From a virus, in IMG/VR virus record IMGVR_UViG_3300032241_003534, positions 1 to 23,086 of that record: a DNA stretch of 23,086 nt, one strand, 5' to 3'. A model generated the notes under the pieces. That model was not told the DNA's origin. It saw only the letters and a program-made list of their open reading frames with translations, and ran no database searches. The position numbers were made by a program, and so were the translations under genes. Shown here piece by piece: positions 7,878-14,026 of the stretch (positions are counted from its first letter, which is position 1; each line of letters starts with the position of its first letter).

Positions 7878-8431
7878 CAGAGCAATTTGAGTTCGGCTTC
7901 GATTTTCTTGAGGGTTTCCGGCGTGATGCCGCCCTTGGAAGTCTTCGCGGTTTCCAGCGCCTTCTGCGCACGGTCGTAAGCCGCCGCCTTCTTCTCCATC
8001 AACACAACCTTGCGCTGATCCAGATCGATCTGCGATTGCTTGAGGCGCAACCGCTCCGAATCCAGGACGGAGGCAAACGAGGTCGCGACGAGCTTCATCA
8101 TCTCCGGGTCCGCGTTCGCCTGGGTGGAGAGATTCAGGATCAGGACGCGCTGAAGCTTGATCAGTGTGTCGAGTTCCGGCGGTGGATTCGCACCGAACGA
8201 TTTCTCCACCGCCGCACATTGTTCCGCCCCGGACGCAATCTGCGCCAAAAGTTTTTCCTGCAAGCGCGAGGACCGCGCCGATTCCAAAAAGCGCGAGAGC
8301 GTGGACGCCGAACAGGTGACACCTTCCTCGCGCAGCCATGCGAGCATTTCGTCCAGGGTTTTGCCCTGGACATCCATGTCCATCAACGTCGGCTCGTGTG
8401 GATCGAGTTTCGATGCGATTTTTTTGCTCAT
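7877..8431 (-). CDS. terS: Terminase small subunit-like protein (Mu gp27-like, DUF3486)
   Basis: The 184-residue protein lies directly upstream of the large terminase. The first about 60 residues read as a helix-turn-helix region with LDEMLAWLREEGVTCSASTL followed by a basic turn, the layout of DUF3486 proteins such as Mu gp27. The remaining roughly 120 residues are long charged helices (for example SERLRLKQSQIDLDQRKVVL), consistent with an oligomerising coiled coil. It should recognise phage DNA and recruit the motor. The start ATG 8431-8429 is 17 bases after the previous stop. Confidence 0.85.
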   Translation of the reverse strand: MSKKIASKLDPHEPTLMDMDVQGKTLDEMLAWLREEGVTCSASTLSRFLESARSSRLQEKLLAQIASGAEQCAAVEKSFGANPPPELDTLIKLQRVLILNLSTQANADPEMMKLVATSFASVLDSERLRLKQSQIDLDQRKVVLMEKKAAAYDRAQKALETAKTSKGGITPETLKKIEAELKLL

Positions 8432-8448
8432 GGTTCATTGCGGCTCGT

Positions 8449-8697
8449 TCAAAGCTTGCGGGCCTGGTGAATGCCCTTGGTGGTCAAGGTCCAGGTGGTT
8501 TCGGAAAACTCGTCGCTCACACCTTCGCAAAAGCCTTCGCGCTCGACGGCCTTCAACGCATCCTCGACGTCCGACTTGGTGGGTTGACCAGGGCGAGCCA
8601 AGTTTTGCACCGCGCCAACCAGCGCGGACTGCGGCATGGGCAATCCGTCGCAGGCGTTGAGCGACAGCAAAATGAATTTTTTCAGTTGGGCTTTCAT
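8449..8697 (-). CDS. 82-aa winged-helix-like protein in the Mu gp26 position
   Basis: The small protein begins with an amphipathic helix (QLKKFILLSLNACDG). It then has a section resembling a wHTH: SDVEDALKAVEREGFCEGV followed by TTWTLTTKGIHQARKL, that is, a helix, a wing-like strand and a final helix. It lies between the gp25-like and gp27-like genes, the place of Mu gp26, whose function is poorly known. The start overlaps the stop of the preceding gene (ATGA). A DNA-binding or packaging accessory role is inference. Confidence 0.7.
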   Translation of the reverse strand: MKAQLKKFILLSLNACDGLPMPQSALVGAVQNLARPGQPTKSDVEDALKAVEREGFCEGVSDEFSETTWTLTTKGIHQARKL

Positions 8698-9152
8698 GGT
8701 TGGTTGCGTTTGGAAATTTCGGACATCTGGCCACGCAGCTCGCTGACCGCGCTCAAAACGTCATTGATGCGGTCATGGAGTTTTTCCCCACGATCTTCGC
8801 CCGCAGCCAGGATTTGCTGTTTGTCGTCATCCAGTTTGGTCAGCACATCCTGATTGGCTTTTTGCAGGGCAATGATGGCGTGTTCGGATTTTTCGACGCG
8901 GGCGGCGACCGGATCGAGCTTGAGGCGGTACTCCTTCAGCGCAGAATTTTTCTCGCGCATGATCTCGCCGCGCAGGGTCTTGACCATGTGTTTCAACTGA
9001 TCATCGAGCGGCGGCTTGGCACCGAAGGCTTTGTTGCCGGCATTCCAAATGGTCAGCAGCAATGCCACCACGAAAAGGAACGCGATCATGCCGGGCAACC
9101 AGCCCGTCAGTTTTTCCATCGGGATTTCGAGATCGGCAAAAATCGGTATCAT
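8694..9152 (-). CDS. Membrane-anchored coiled-coil protein (Mu gp25-like, DUF2730-like)
   Basis: From ATG 9152-9150 the product is 152 residues. One transmembrane helix spans roughly residues 16-37 (around WLPGMIAFLFVVALLLTIW). It is followed by about 100 residues of heptad-like charged helix (KLDPVAARVEKSEHAIIALQ, then KLHDRINDVLSAVSELRGQ). This architecture, one N-terminal membrane span plus coiled coil, fits DUF2730 proteins such as Mu gp25, and the downstream order (gp26, gp27, gp28-like) agrees. An inner-membrane spanin is the main alternative, since Rz proteins have the same outline. Both ends use ATGA overlaps. Confidence 0.75.
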   Translation of the reverse strand: MIPIFADLEIPMEKLTGWLPGMIAFLFVVALLLTIWNAGNKAFGAKPPLDDQLKHMVKTLRGEIMREKNSALKEYRLKLDPVAARVEKSEHAIIALQKANQDVLTKLDDDKQQILAAGEDRGEKLHDRINDVLSAVSELRGQMSEISKRNQP

Positions 9153-9367
9153 GCGTTTTTGTTGTAGAAAAATTTCGCGGCCATCTTGAGCACGCCGCCG
9201 TGCTGGATGCCGTATTCCAGGACCACACGCGCCCAGGCGTTGAACGCCTTCAGCTCCGTGCGCAGCCACAGGCATGCGGCACAGATCGCGGTCCAATTGA
9301 TCTCGACCTGCTGTTTCACCGCTTGCGCGGTATCGGCGGCTTGTTGGACTTGATTGGTATCGATCAT
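9149..9367 (-). CDS. 72-aa protein of unknown function in the lysis region
   Basis: The start ATG 9367-9365 overlaps the lipase stop, and its own stop overlaps the next gene; both are ATGA. Codons further upstream in frame belong to the lipase region. The product has an amphipathic N-terminus, a short hydrophobic patch (WTAICAACLWL) and a C-terminal helix ending in basic residues. The patch is too short for a convincing membrane span, so I do not call it a holin. No family recognised. Confidence 0.65.
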   Translation of the reverse strand: MIDTNQVQQAADTAQAVKQQVEINWTAICAACLWLRTELKAFNAWARVVLEYGIQHGGVLKMAAKFFYNKNA

Positions 9368-10110
9368 AAATTTTGGATGCGTTCCTGATACGCGGTGATG
9401 AAGTGATCGTGGATCAGCACTTCCTGCTGGTGGCGATACGCGGCATAGAGGCCGACACAATCAGACAGGATTTTAAAACCGAGCGACGGGTTGAAACAGG
9501 CAGCGCCTGCGGGCGTGATAAAAACTTCCTGACCGACATGGCGGTAACCCATCAGCACGCCGGGCGTGCGGGGCACGATGTCGTTTTGATTCACGATCCG
9601 GAAAGAACGGTCGCCGAGCGCGGCGTTGTAGATATCGCGGAAGGCAGAATTGCCCACACGCGGACAGCCGAAGGTGATGACGCCCGCGACCGGAAGATTC
9701 TTTTGCGAAAACGAAAACGCGGCCAGTGTGGCGAGTGAGCCGCCCAGGGAATGCCCGGTCAACCAGACCTTTGCCTGGGGATTCATGGCGAGATAGGTCC
9801 GCACCTGGCTGATCACCGCCACATTGACGGCGATGTAGTCTTCGAGAAAACCTTCGTGGACAAAAGCATCCTCGCGGCCGTCGAGGACCATCAGTTGCGA
9901 CATCCCGAATTTCGCGTCCTGGATAAAATCCTTTGCATGGCAGGAACCACGGAAGGCGACGACGATGCTGCCGTCATCTGCGAGCGTGACCAACGCGGCC
10001 GCATTCGTCGCCATATCGGTGATGAGATTGGTCGACGTGTAAGCGGCGGCGGCGAATTGCGCCAGCTCGCGGGCAAGCTGCCAGGAGAAATTTTTCGGGA
10101 GTTGGGTCAC
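9364..10110 (-). CDS. Class 3 lipase (alpha/beta hydrolase)
   Basis: The 248-residue protein starts at GTG 10110-10108. It has the lipase nucleophile elbow G119-H-S121-L-G-G preceded by the strand KVWLT. An Asp in QNDIVPR (D177) and a His in HDHFITAY (H236, or H234) complete a Ser-Asp-His triad in the order and spacing of lipase class 3. FGCPRVGNSAFRD after the elbow is also typical. No signal peptide is visible. Enzymes of this family cleave acyl esters of glycerolipids. It lies between a lipoprotein and the gp25-like gene, where phages usually keep lysis genes, and no peptidoglycan hydrolase is seen in the window. A role in disrupting host membranes at lysis is plausible but inferred. Confidence 0.88.
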   Translation of the reverse strand: MTQLPKNFSWQLARELAQFAAAAYTSTNLITDMATNAAALVTLADDGSIVVAFRGSCHAKDFIQDAKFGMSQLMVLDGREDAFVHEGFLEDYIAVNVAVISQVRTYLAMNPQAKVWLTGHSLGGSLATLAAFSFSQKNLPVAGVITFGCPRVGNSAFRDIYNAALGDRSFRIVNQNDIVPRTPGVLMGYRHVGQEVFITPAGAACFNPSLGFKILSDCVGLYAAYRHQQEVLIHDHFITAYQERIQNL

Positions 10111-10202
10111 AGAAAATTATTGGCCGGCGGCGTGGACGTTCCGCCGAAGCGGAATCCCAATCCTGCAACTTGCGCGAATTGCTTTTCGCCGCCGGCACTC
10201 AT
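10107..10202 (-). CDS. Possible 31-aa peptide ahead of the lipase
   Basis: An ATG at 10202-10200 (or GTG 10226-10224, giving 39 aa) opens a frame that closes with a TGA overlapping the lipase GTG as GTGA. The peptide is Gly-rich (QVAGLGFRFGGTSTPP). There is no Shine-Dalgarno. It may be a real peptide or a leader that couples lipase translation to upstream ribosomes. Evidence is limited to the overlap pattern. Confidence 0.35.
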   Translation of the reverse strand: MSAGGEKQFAQVAGLGFRFGGTSTPPANNFL

Positions 10203-10238
10203 GGTTTTGGTAGAATCGTTGCGCACGACTAATTTTGT

Positions 10239-10670
10239 TCAGTGACTTACCGGCGTGAGGTTATTGGCTGCGCCGGTCGTGGTATTGATGAGCGGATGTT
10301 CACCGCCGACTTCCGTGTTCACGGCGTTGGTGCCGCCGGTCGACATCGTCGTGGACATGGCCGCGTTGCCGAAGACGGCACTGTGACCGTTCGCTTCGTA
10401 GCTGCTGACCGTTTCAGGTATGATGGCCGCCGAGGCGTCCGTGGCGTTGGTGCCGTTCAGCCCGGTCGGAATCTTCATGTACTCGACCTGGTTGCGACCG
10501 ATGATCAGCTCATAGGTCTGGTTGGCGACGTTCTGGCCGATCTTGAGGCCCGTCTCCGTGACCGTGATCTTCGTCACGTCCTTGGTGTTGATGGCGGTGG
10601 CGCAGCCGGCGACAAAGCTGCCAACGGCAACGATGGCGGCGAGCGCGAGGACTTTCATGGTGTTTTTCAT
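10239..10670 (-). CDS. Small lipoprotein, Asn/Thr-rich
   Basis: From ATG 10670-10668 the product is 143 residues. A KNTMK start leads into a hydrophobic stretch and the lipobox VAGC, with Cys23 as the lipidation site. The mature part begins with a short strand-rich section (VTKITVTETGLKIGQNVANQ) and ends in a low-complexity Thr/Asn/Gly/Ala tail. It should be exported and anchored in a membrane, which implies a diderm-type lipoprotein pathway in the host. A lysis role (outer-membrane spanin subunit) or superinfection exclusion are both possible; there is no homology I can name. An 8-bp inverted repeat lies just before the start (10683-10690 and 10713-10720). Confidence 0.75.
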   Translation of the reverse strand: MKNTMKVLALAAIVAVGSFVAGCATAINTKDVTKITVTETGLKIGQNVANQTYELIIGRNQVEYMKIPTGLNGTNATDASAAIIPETVSSYEANGHSAVFGNAAMSTTMSTGGTNAVNTEVGGEHPLINTTTGAANNLTPVSH

Positions 10671-10691
10671 AGGCGATGGTTTATTGGTTGC

Positions 10692-10791
10692 GACAGCGCG
10701 CCACACGCGAACCAACCAATACGGGGAGGTAAACCGCTTTGAACTGTCCGTTAGCATGGCGCGCTGTCATTCGCCGATGAGCATGACAGCG
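10692..10791. repeat. Repeated GACAGCG motif in inverted copies
   Basis: GACAGCGCGCC at 10692-10702 is matched by its exact reverse complement at 10758-10768 (11 bp). A third copy of the core, ATGACAGCG at 10783-10791, pairs exactly with CGCTGTCAT at 10762-10770 (9 bp, 12-base loop). Three copies of GACAGCG in alternating orientation within 100 bases suggest a protein-binding array or alternative RNA hairpins. Confidence 0.55.
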
Positions 10792-10861
10792 ACCGGAAAA
10801 ACCACACGTTAGCGGCTAACGCGATTTTGGAAGGTGACGGGAGAGACCGGTTGAAATGCGA

Positions 10862-10889
10862 AAGGAGGCCAGCAAGTGCCGACCTCCTT
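10862..10889. terminator. Possible hairpin terminator downstream of the 30-aa gene
   Basis: AAGGAGG at 10862-10868 pairs with CCTCCTT at 10883-10889 around a 14-base loop. On the minus strand the hairpin is followed by TCGCATTTC, only a weak T-rich tail. It could end transcripts coming from the repressor group, or be a control hairpin. A second one (10807-10821) is followed on the minus strand by TGTGGTTTTT. Confidence 0.3.
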
Positions 10890-10949
10890 CGTGCGCCGCT
10901 ACTTAATCACGGCGAGCCGCCGTTTGCAATAATTTTCTATAACGACACT

Positions 10950-11042
10950 TTAATGCAGATGAATCAGCCCCCAGAGGATGAAGCCGGCGCACATGAGGAT
11001 CACCAGCCATTGCGGAGGGGCATCTGAGAAAGGATTTTTCAT
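10950..11042 (-). CDS. 30-aa single-span membrane peptide
   Basis: The ATG at 11042-11040 overlaps the stop of the upstream lipoprotein gene (ATGA). The peptide has a short polar N-terminus and one hydrophobic segment (WLVILMCAGFILWGLIHL) reaching nearly to the C-terminus. Membrane peptides of this size occur in phage lysis cassettes as holin-like or antiholin-like factors, and next to spanin-like lipoproteins. The assignment stops at single-span membrane peptide; function is not shown. Confidence 0.55.
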   Translation of the reverse strand: MKNPFSDAPPQWLVILMCAGFILWGLIHLH

Positions 11043-11527
11043 TGAGCGTGAAGCTTCAGCCAGTCTTCGGATTGCTGCTTAACGACAAAATTTTGCATGT
11101 GATAATCGGTGGGCCATTCTTTTTCTGCCTCGGCACGTATTCCGGCCATCACATCGGATGGAATTCCATTAACTGATGGAGCAAAGACTGGCATGGTTTT
11201 GACCCCAGCCCTGGCATTGATCGTCACGCACAAGTTAGAATATTGATTTTCCAGAACAGTCAAACGAGCTTCATCCACAGAAAGGTAGAGGGAATTAACA
11301 AGATTGGAGGCCGCGATGTCGGTCAAATTGGTATAGACCATCGCCAATGCCTGGGTGGACAAGATTTCAGTCGAGCGCCGGTTTTCATTCCGCTGATAAA
11401 GTTCGGTCACATTGCTCTCAAGCATTGTGATTTTTCCCTGCATCTCGGCGATGCGTGGGTCTGGTTGTTGTTTCCCGCAACCGGCGAGCAGCCCGATCGC
11501 GGCCAATGGGATGATGATATTTTTCAT
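11039..11527 (-). CDS. Coiled-coil lipoprotein, spanin-like outline
   Basis: The 162-residue product has a short hydrophobic start with lipobox LAGC (Cys17). A helical section follows (IAEMQGKITMLESNVTELYQ) that looks like a coiled coil, then a mixed C-terminal part ending in a Trp/Leu/Lys-rich helix. The ATG is two bases after the repressor stop, with the repressor's AGAAGGGG end acting as the ribosome site. Being cotranscribed with the repressor, it might be expressed in the lysogen and serve as an exclusion or surface protein. A two-component spanin subunit is the alternative. No family recognised. Confidence 0.7.
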   Translation of the reverse strand: MKNIIIPLAAIGLLAGCGKQQPDPRIAEMQGKITMLESNVTELYQRNENRRSTEILSTQALAMVYTNLTDIAASNLVNSLYLSVDEARLTVLENQYSNLCVTINARAGVKTMPVFAPSVNGIPSDVMAGIRAEAEKEWPTDYHMQNFVVKQQSEDWLKLHAQ

Positions 11528-11529
11528 TC

Positions 11530-12003
11530 TTACCCCTTCTTAACAGACTCGACCGCACGGTTCAAAATTTTGTTAGCAAGTTCATCCACGCGGGTATTGG
11601 GTGCCTGTCTGACGTAACTGATCCTAGTGCCTGATCCGGTCAGAATTTGGCGTAGGCTGTCCTTTATATTTTCCAGCTCGCGCTCGGCGGTCTCCGCCCG
11701 GATACGCCAGTGTTCATCCGCACCGCCTTCGCGCATCACCATCGCGCCGGTCTGACTCTGCACAAAACGGCGCATGGCGACCAATGTCATTTCGCGAGGA
11801 CTTCGTTTGCCTTTCAGGATGAGCGATATGGCTGCCGGTGAAATTTTTAATTCACGGGCGACATCAGAGGCCGAAATTTCGATGGCCTCCAGTTGCGCAA
11901 ATAGTTCACAGAACTCGACTTGCTCCGGTGTTTTAAAGTCGCTCACGGGATTTAACAAAGTTAAAGATTTTTCGTTGACATTTTTAACTATGTAAATTAG
12001 CAT
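11530..12003 (-). CDS. Phage repressor-like HTH protein
   Basis: The product is 157 residues if started at ATG 12003-12001. A helix-turn-helix lies at about 43-80 (SASDVARELKISPAAISLIL then KGKRSPREMT), followed by a likely coiled coil (about 100-120) and a C-terminal helix. It is divergent from the Cro/Ner-like gene, the classic immunity layout. The first about 20 codons overlap the operator-like sites, and a possible minus-strand promoter (TTGACA at 12011-12006) would begin the transcript near 11975. A shorter product from GTG 11946-11944 (138 aa) is therefore quite possible. No protease-type C-terminal domain is present, so induction would not be LexA-like. Confidence 0.8.
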   Translation of the reverse strand: MLIYIVKNVNEKSLTLLNPVSDFKTPEQVEFCELFAQLEAIEISASDVARELKISPAAISLILKGKRSPREMTLVAMRRFVQSQTGAMVMREGGADEHWRIRAETAERELENIKDSLRQILTGSGTRISYVRQAPNTRVDELANKILNRAVESVKKG

Positions 12004-12021
12004 AGTGTCAACCTAGTTAAA
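11951..12021. promoter_or_regulatory. Three operator-like sites, consensus TTTAAC-N3-GTTAAA
   Basis: The first site is a perfect palindrome, TTTAACAAAGTTAAA, at 11951-11965. The second is TTTAACTATGTAAAT at 11983-11997. The third is GTCAACCTAGTTAAA at 12007-12021. The centres are 32 and 24 bases apart, roughly three and two helical turns. The second and third overlap the early promoter, and the first lies inside the repressor reading frame. They fit repressor and/or Cro-like operators. Confidence 0.65.
11975..12003 (+). promoter_or_regulatory. Probable early rightward promoter
   Basis: A consensus -35 TTGACA at 11975-11980 is followed after 17 bases by TAGCAT at 11998-12003 (4 of 6 matches to TATAAT). 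The transcript would start near 12010, leaving about a 20-base leader before ATG 12030. Operator-like site 2 sits in the spacer, so repressor binding would block it. A second TTGACA on the minus strand (12011-12006) faces it and may drive the repressor, with a weak -10 (GTTAAA) at 11988-11983. Confidence 0.55.
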
Positions 12022-12029
12022 ACAATCGC

Positions 12030-12218
12030 ATGACCGCAGAAAAAAGTAAACGGAAATTTTTGAGGCAGCAGGCCGCTGGCGCGGGAATTTTCTCCATCGC
12101 TGAACTCGCGCGGCAAGCGGGTTGCAGCCGGCAGGCCGTTTACTTCGCGCTCGAAAAGCCGACCCGCTTCAAGCCGGTTCGTCGCCGCATCGAAAGTCTC
12201 ATCGGCCCAATCTCATGA
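12030..12218 (+). CDS. Cro/Ner-like HTH regulator
   Basis: The first early gene encodes 62 residues: a basic N-terminal tail and one helix-turn-helix (IAELARQAGCSRQAVYFAL, residues about 22-42) with a basic C-terminal part. Size, position and divergence from the repressor match the Cro or Ner slot of temperate phages. It probably binds the same operator region and turns down early and/or repressor transcription. The leader is short with no clear Shine-Dalgarno. Its stop overlaps the next gene (ATGA). Confidence 0.78.
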   Translation: MTAEKSKRKFLRQQAAGAGIFSIAELARQAGCSRQAVYFALEKPTRFKPVRRRIESLIGPIS

Positions 12219-12433
12219 ATGACTCCCTAACCATATTGTCGCGCCACGTTGCCGCCACGCTACCTGATTCGCTGATTCACCGTCGCGAGCTGCTCGTCGC
12301 GATGCGCAACTTACTCAAAGCCAGTCACCGGGCCTACAAGCCGATCAGTGACCAGATCGCGGCGATTGATGCCATCAGCCAGCTGCAAAACGAATTGCCG
12401 TTGCAGTTTCCGCTGGAAGGAGGGACGCGATGA
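12215..12433 (+). CDS. 72-aa early protein, all-helical, unknown
   Basis: The start ATG 12215-12217 overlaps the Cro-like stop, and the end overlaps the next ATG; both are ATGA. The product is helical, with RRELLVAMRNLLKASHRAYK and DQIAAIDAISQLQNELPLQF segments and no metal or nucleotide motif. A small dimeric accessory protein is possible. A GGAAGGAGGG Shine-Dalgarno for the next gene lies in its last codons. Confidence 0.65.
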   Translation: MNDSLTILSRHVAATLPDSLIHRRELLVAMRNLLKASHRAYKPISDQIAAIDAISQLQNELPLQFPLEGGTR

Positions 12434-12759
12434 AGTCATTCCGCGAAGCGATACGACGGGCTTTGACTGCGCCGTGTAGATTGAGCCTTGAGCCGTTTTT
12501 ACGCGCTGGCGAGCACCAAGTCCGGCGCACGGCCTGGGCACGGTTGCAAAACATCCTGGCGATCCTGAAGACTGGCGAGGCTTTCAATTCGACGAAGCTT
12601 GCAAAAATTTCGCGGGTTAGCACCAAGGCCATCAAGCGTGATGTGGCGTTTTTAAAAAAGCAGGGATTGAAAATCAATTTCGATTTCACAAAAAACTCTT
12701 ATCGGCTGATCGGGGAAATTCCTCCCAACTTTAAAATCATCACAGGAGGTGGCCAATGA
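12430..12759 (+). CDS. HTH_11-type winged-helix regulator
   Basis: The 109-residue protein has a basic N-terminal extension and then a DeoR/HTH_11-like winged helix at about residues 38-92: RLQNILAILKTGEAFNSTKL, KISRVSTKAIKRDVAFLKKQ, and a wing ending in NSYRL. The pattern S-T-K-A-I-K-R-D is the recognition helix typical of such proteins. It may be a second early transcriptional switch. Its start is set by an ATGA overlap. Confidence 0.72.
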   Translation: MKSFREAIRRALTAPCRLSLEPFLRAGEHQVRRTAWARLQNILAILKTGEAFNSTKLAKISRVSTKAIKRDVAFLKKQGLKINFDFTKNSYRLIGEIPPNFKIITGGGQ

Positions 12760-12947
12760 CATTTCCCCTGGCTGAATTTTTGCGGCAGTGCGATGCGGTG
12801 AAGGCCGGCGCGCTGGATGATTTGGATTGCAGCTCGCTTGCCTTGGTGCGCGAAGTCGTCGAGGGCACGCATCAGAAGGTCCGCAAATTACACACGGACA
12901 AATTCGTTCAACGGCAACTCGGCAAAACCAAAAAGGAGGAGAAATGA
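12756..12947 (+). CDS. 63-aa early protein, unknown
   Basis: ATG 12756-12758 is preceded by a strong ACAGGAGGT Shine-Dalgarno and overlaps the previous stop. The product has an acidic helical first half (DAVKAGALDDLDCSSLALVR) and a basic tail (QLGKTKKEEK). Nothing points to a function. Confidence 0.68.
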   Translation: MTFPLAEFLRQCDAVKAGALDDLDCSSLALVREVVEGTHQKVRKLHTDKFVQRQLGKTKKEEK

Positions 12948-13177
12948 AAACTGTCACCTGTGAATTTTACAGCGTATTCGCCGGCAGCACATCCGGTTTG
13001 GATGTCGTGCTTCTGGATGATCGCTTTCCTGAACGCCATGGAAATAGAGCTATCCATGTTCAAGCCACTTCGGTTTCTCCAGGCACGCGCGGCATGGTCG
13101 ATGTTTGGATTGGCCGGAGAGAGGCCCGACGCAAATTTCAATTGCGCTTGCGCAAAGCGAAAGCGGGTGCCGCATGA
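12944..13177 (+). CDS. 77-aa early protein, beta-rich with basic tail
   Basis: The start ATG 12944-12946 overlaps the previous stop and has AAAGGAGGAG upstream. The first about 55 residues alternate hydrophobic and polar residues as in beta strands (TCEFYSVFAG, DVVLLDD, VDVWIG). The C-terminus is very basic (RREARRKFQLRLRKAKAG), so nucleic-acid contact is possible. Not a known family to me. Confidence 0.62.
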   Translation: MKTVTCEFYSVFAGSTSGLDVVLLDDRFPERHGNRAIHVQATSVSPGTRGMVDVWIGRREARRKFQLRLRKAKAGAA

Positions 13178-13296
13178 AAATCTTTCTGAAGCCGCTCGGT
13201 GATGTCCGCACGCTCGGCACGATCCACGATTGGATTTGGGAAATTGTCGCTGTCGTGATTCTGGCCGTGATCTGGATCGGCTCCTTCTTCCTATGA
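13174..13296 (+). CDS. 40-aa single-span membrane protein
   Basis: ATG 13174-13176 overlaps the previous stop, and the TGA overlaps the next ATG. The C-terminal half is a hydrophobic helix (IWEIVAVVILAVIWIGSFFL) after a basic, polar start. A membrane peptide in the early operon could be a toxin-like, exclusion or host-takeover factor; no evidence favours one of these. Confidence 0.6.
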   Translation: MKIFLKPLGDVRTLGTIHDWIWEIVAVVILAVIWIGSFFL

Positions 13297-13742
13297 ACCC
13301 TACCGCACAGAACATGAGTCCGCTGGCCAAGATCGATGGCGTGGCCTTGCTCACGCGCAAGCCGATTGACTTGATCCGGGCGATGGCGGATGGCGGCGAC
13401 CTGGTCGAAGGGCGTTATCAATGGGTCTGGAATGTGGCGGTGAATCCGCAGGGGGAAATCCGCGATCTGCGTTTCTGGATCGGCGAGGTCCTGGCACCGA
13501 AGCGGCAGGCTCCGTTGGAGCTGGCGGAAGTGATCAAGTGTCTGTTGCCGGAAAACCGGCGTGACTTTCCAGCCGGCGAAGTGTGCGCGCTCTTGCAGGT
13601 GCGCCGGCCCACGTTGCTCGAATTACGCGAAGAGCTTCAGGGTCGGGAACGGGTGGGCAGCAATTTTTATCCGCGCGCGGGTCTGGTGAAATTTTTTACC
13701 ACGCGCTGGCTCGGCAAAAAACAACAAGGCGGAGCAGCGTGA
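13293..13742 (+). CDS. 149-aa early protein, unknown
   Basis: The start ATG 13293-13295 overlaps the previous stop (ATGA). The middle has QWVWNVAVNPQGEIRDLRFW, read as beta strands. The C-terminal half has FPAGEVCALLQVRRPTLLEL, which may be a helix-turn-helix, followed by a basic end. It could be a DNA-binding early protein, but no family is recognised. The tail contains the GGCGGAG ribosome site for the next gene. Confidence 0.66.
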   Translation: MNPTAQNMSPLAKIDGVALLTRKPIDLIRAMADGGDLVEGRYQWVWNVAVNPQGEIRDLRFWIGEVLAPKRQAPLELAEVIKCLLPENRRDFPAGEVCALLQVRRPTLLELREELQGRERVGSNFYPRAGLVKFFTTRWLGKKQQGGAA

Positions 13743-14026
13743 CGCTGCACTCAAATATGAAAACCATTTTTTCCAGAGGCACAGCGGCGAGCTACAAGGC
13801 GGGCAACGATCATATCCGCCACATCAACGAGGATCGGCGGCGGATGGATTTTGTGAAGGCGGTGTTGCGGAACGAGCACATCTACATCATGGAGCTTGAA
13901 GAGATGGAGCGCGTGTTCCTGGAACGCATCGAGGCCGACCACGACAAGACGGTCCCGGACATTTTTAGCGGCGACCGCAACATCATCGACAGCTTGCGTC
14001 GCCGGTTTGAAGGGAGGCTTAAATGA
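13739..14026 (+). CDS. 95-aa charged helical early protein
   Basis: The start is GTG 13739-13741 in a GTGA overlap with a GGAG site 5 bases upstream; an ATG six codons later (13757) has no such site. The product is strongly charged and helical (RHINEDRRRMDFVKAVLRNE, then IMELEEMERVFLERIEADHD). Coiled coil likely. Unknown function. Confidence 0.62.
   Translation: MTLHSNMKTIFSRGTAASYKAGNDHIRHINEDRRRMDFVKAVLRNEHIYIMELEEMERVFLERIEADHDKTVPDIFSGDRNIIDSLRRRFEGRLK

Larger units (their letters stand above)
10671..10949. other. Gene-free 279-base stretch with clustered inverted repeats
   Basis: No convincing gene on either strand. It holds at least six inverted repeats: 10683-10690/10713-10720, 10692-10702/10758-10768, 10762-10770/10783-10791, 10807-10812/10816-10821, 10862-10868/10883-10889 and 10909-10914/10918-10923. 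It separates the repressor-lipoprotein-TM group from the rest of the leftward genes. A late promoter, a terminator or a structured RNA are candidates. I find no strong sigma70-like promoter in it. Confidence 0.6.

Noticed and set aside
7878-8438. Upstream extension of the large terminase frame to give a 626-aa protein
   Set aside because: The extra part overlaps the DUF3486-like small terminase in another frame, is Gly/Arg-rich with no motif, and the TGATG junction at 7877 gives a natural start.
9149-9367. Holin call for the 72-aa protein
   Set aside because: Its hydrophobic patch is only about 11 residues, too short for a membrane span.
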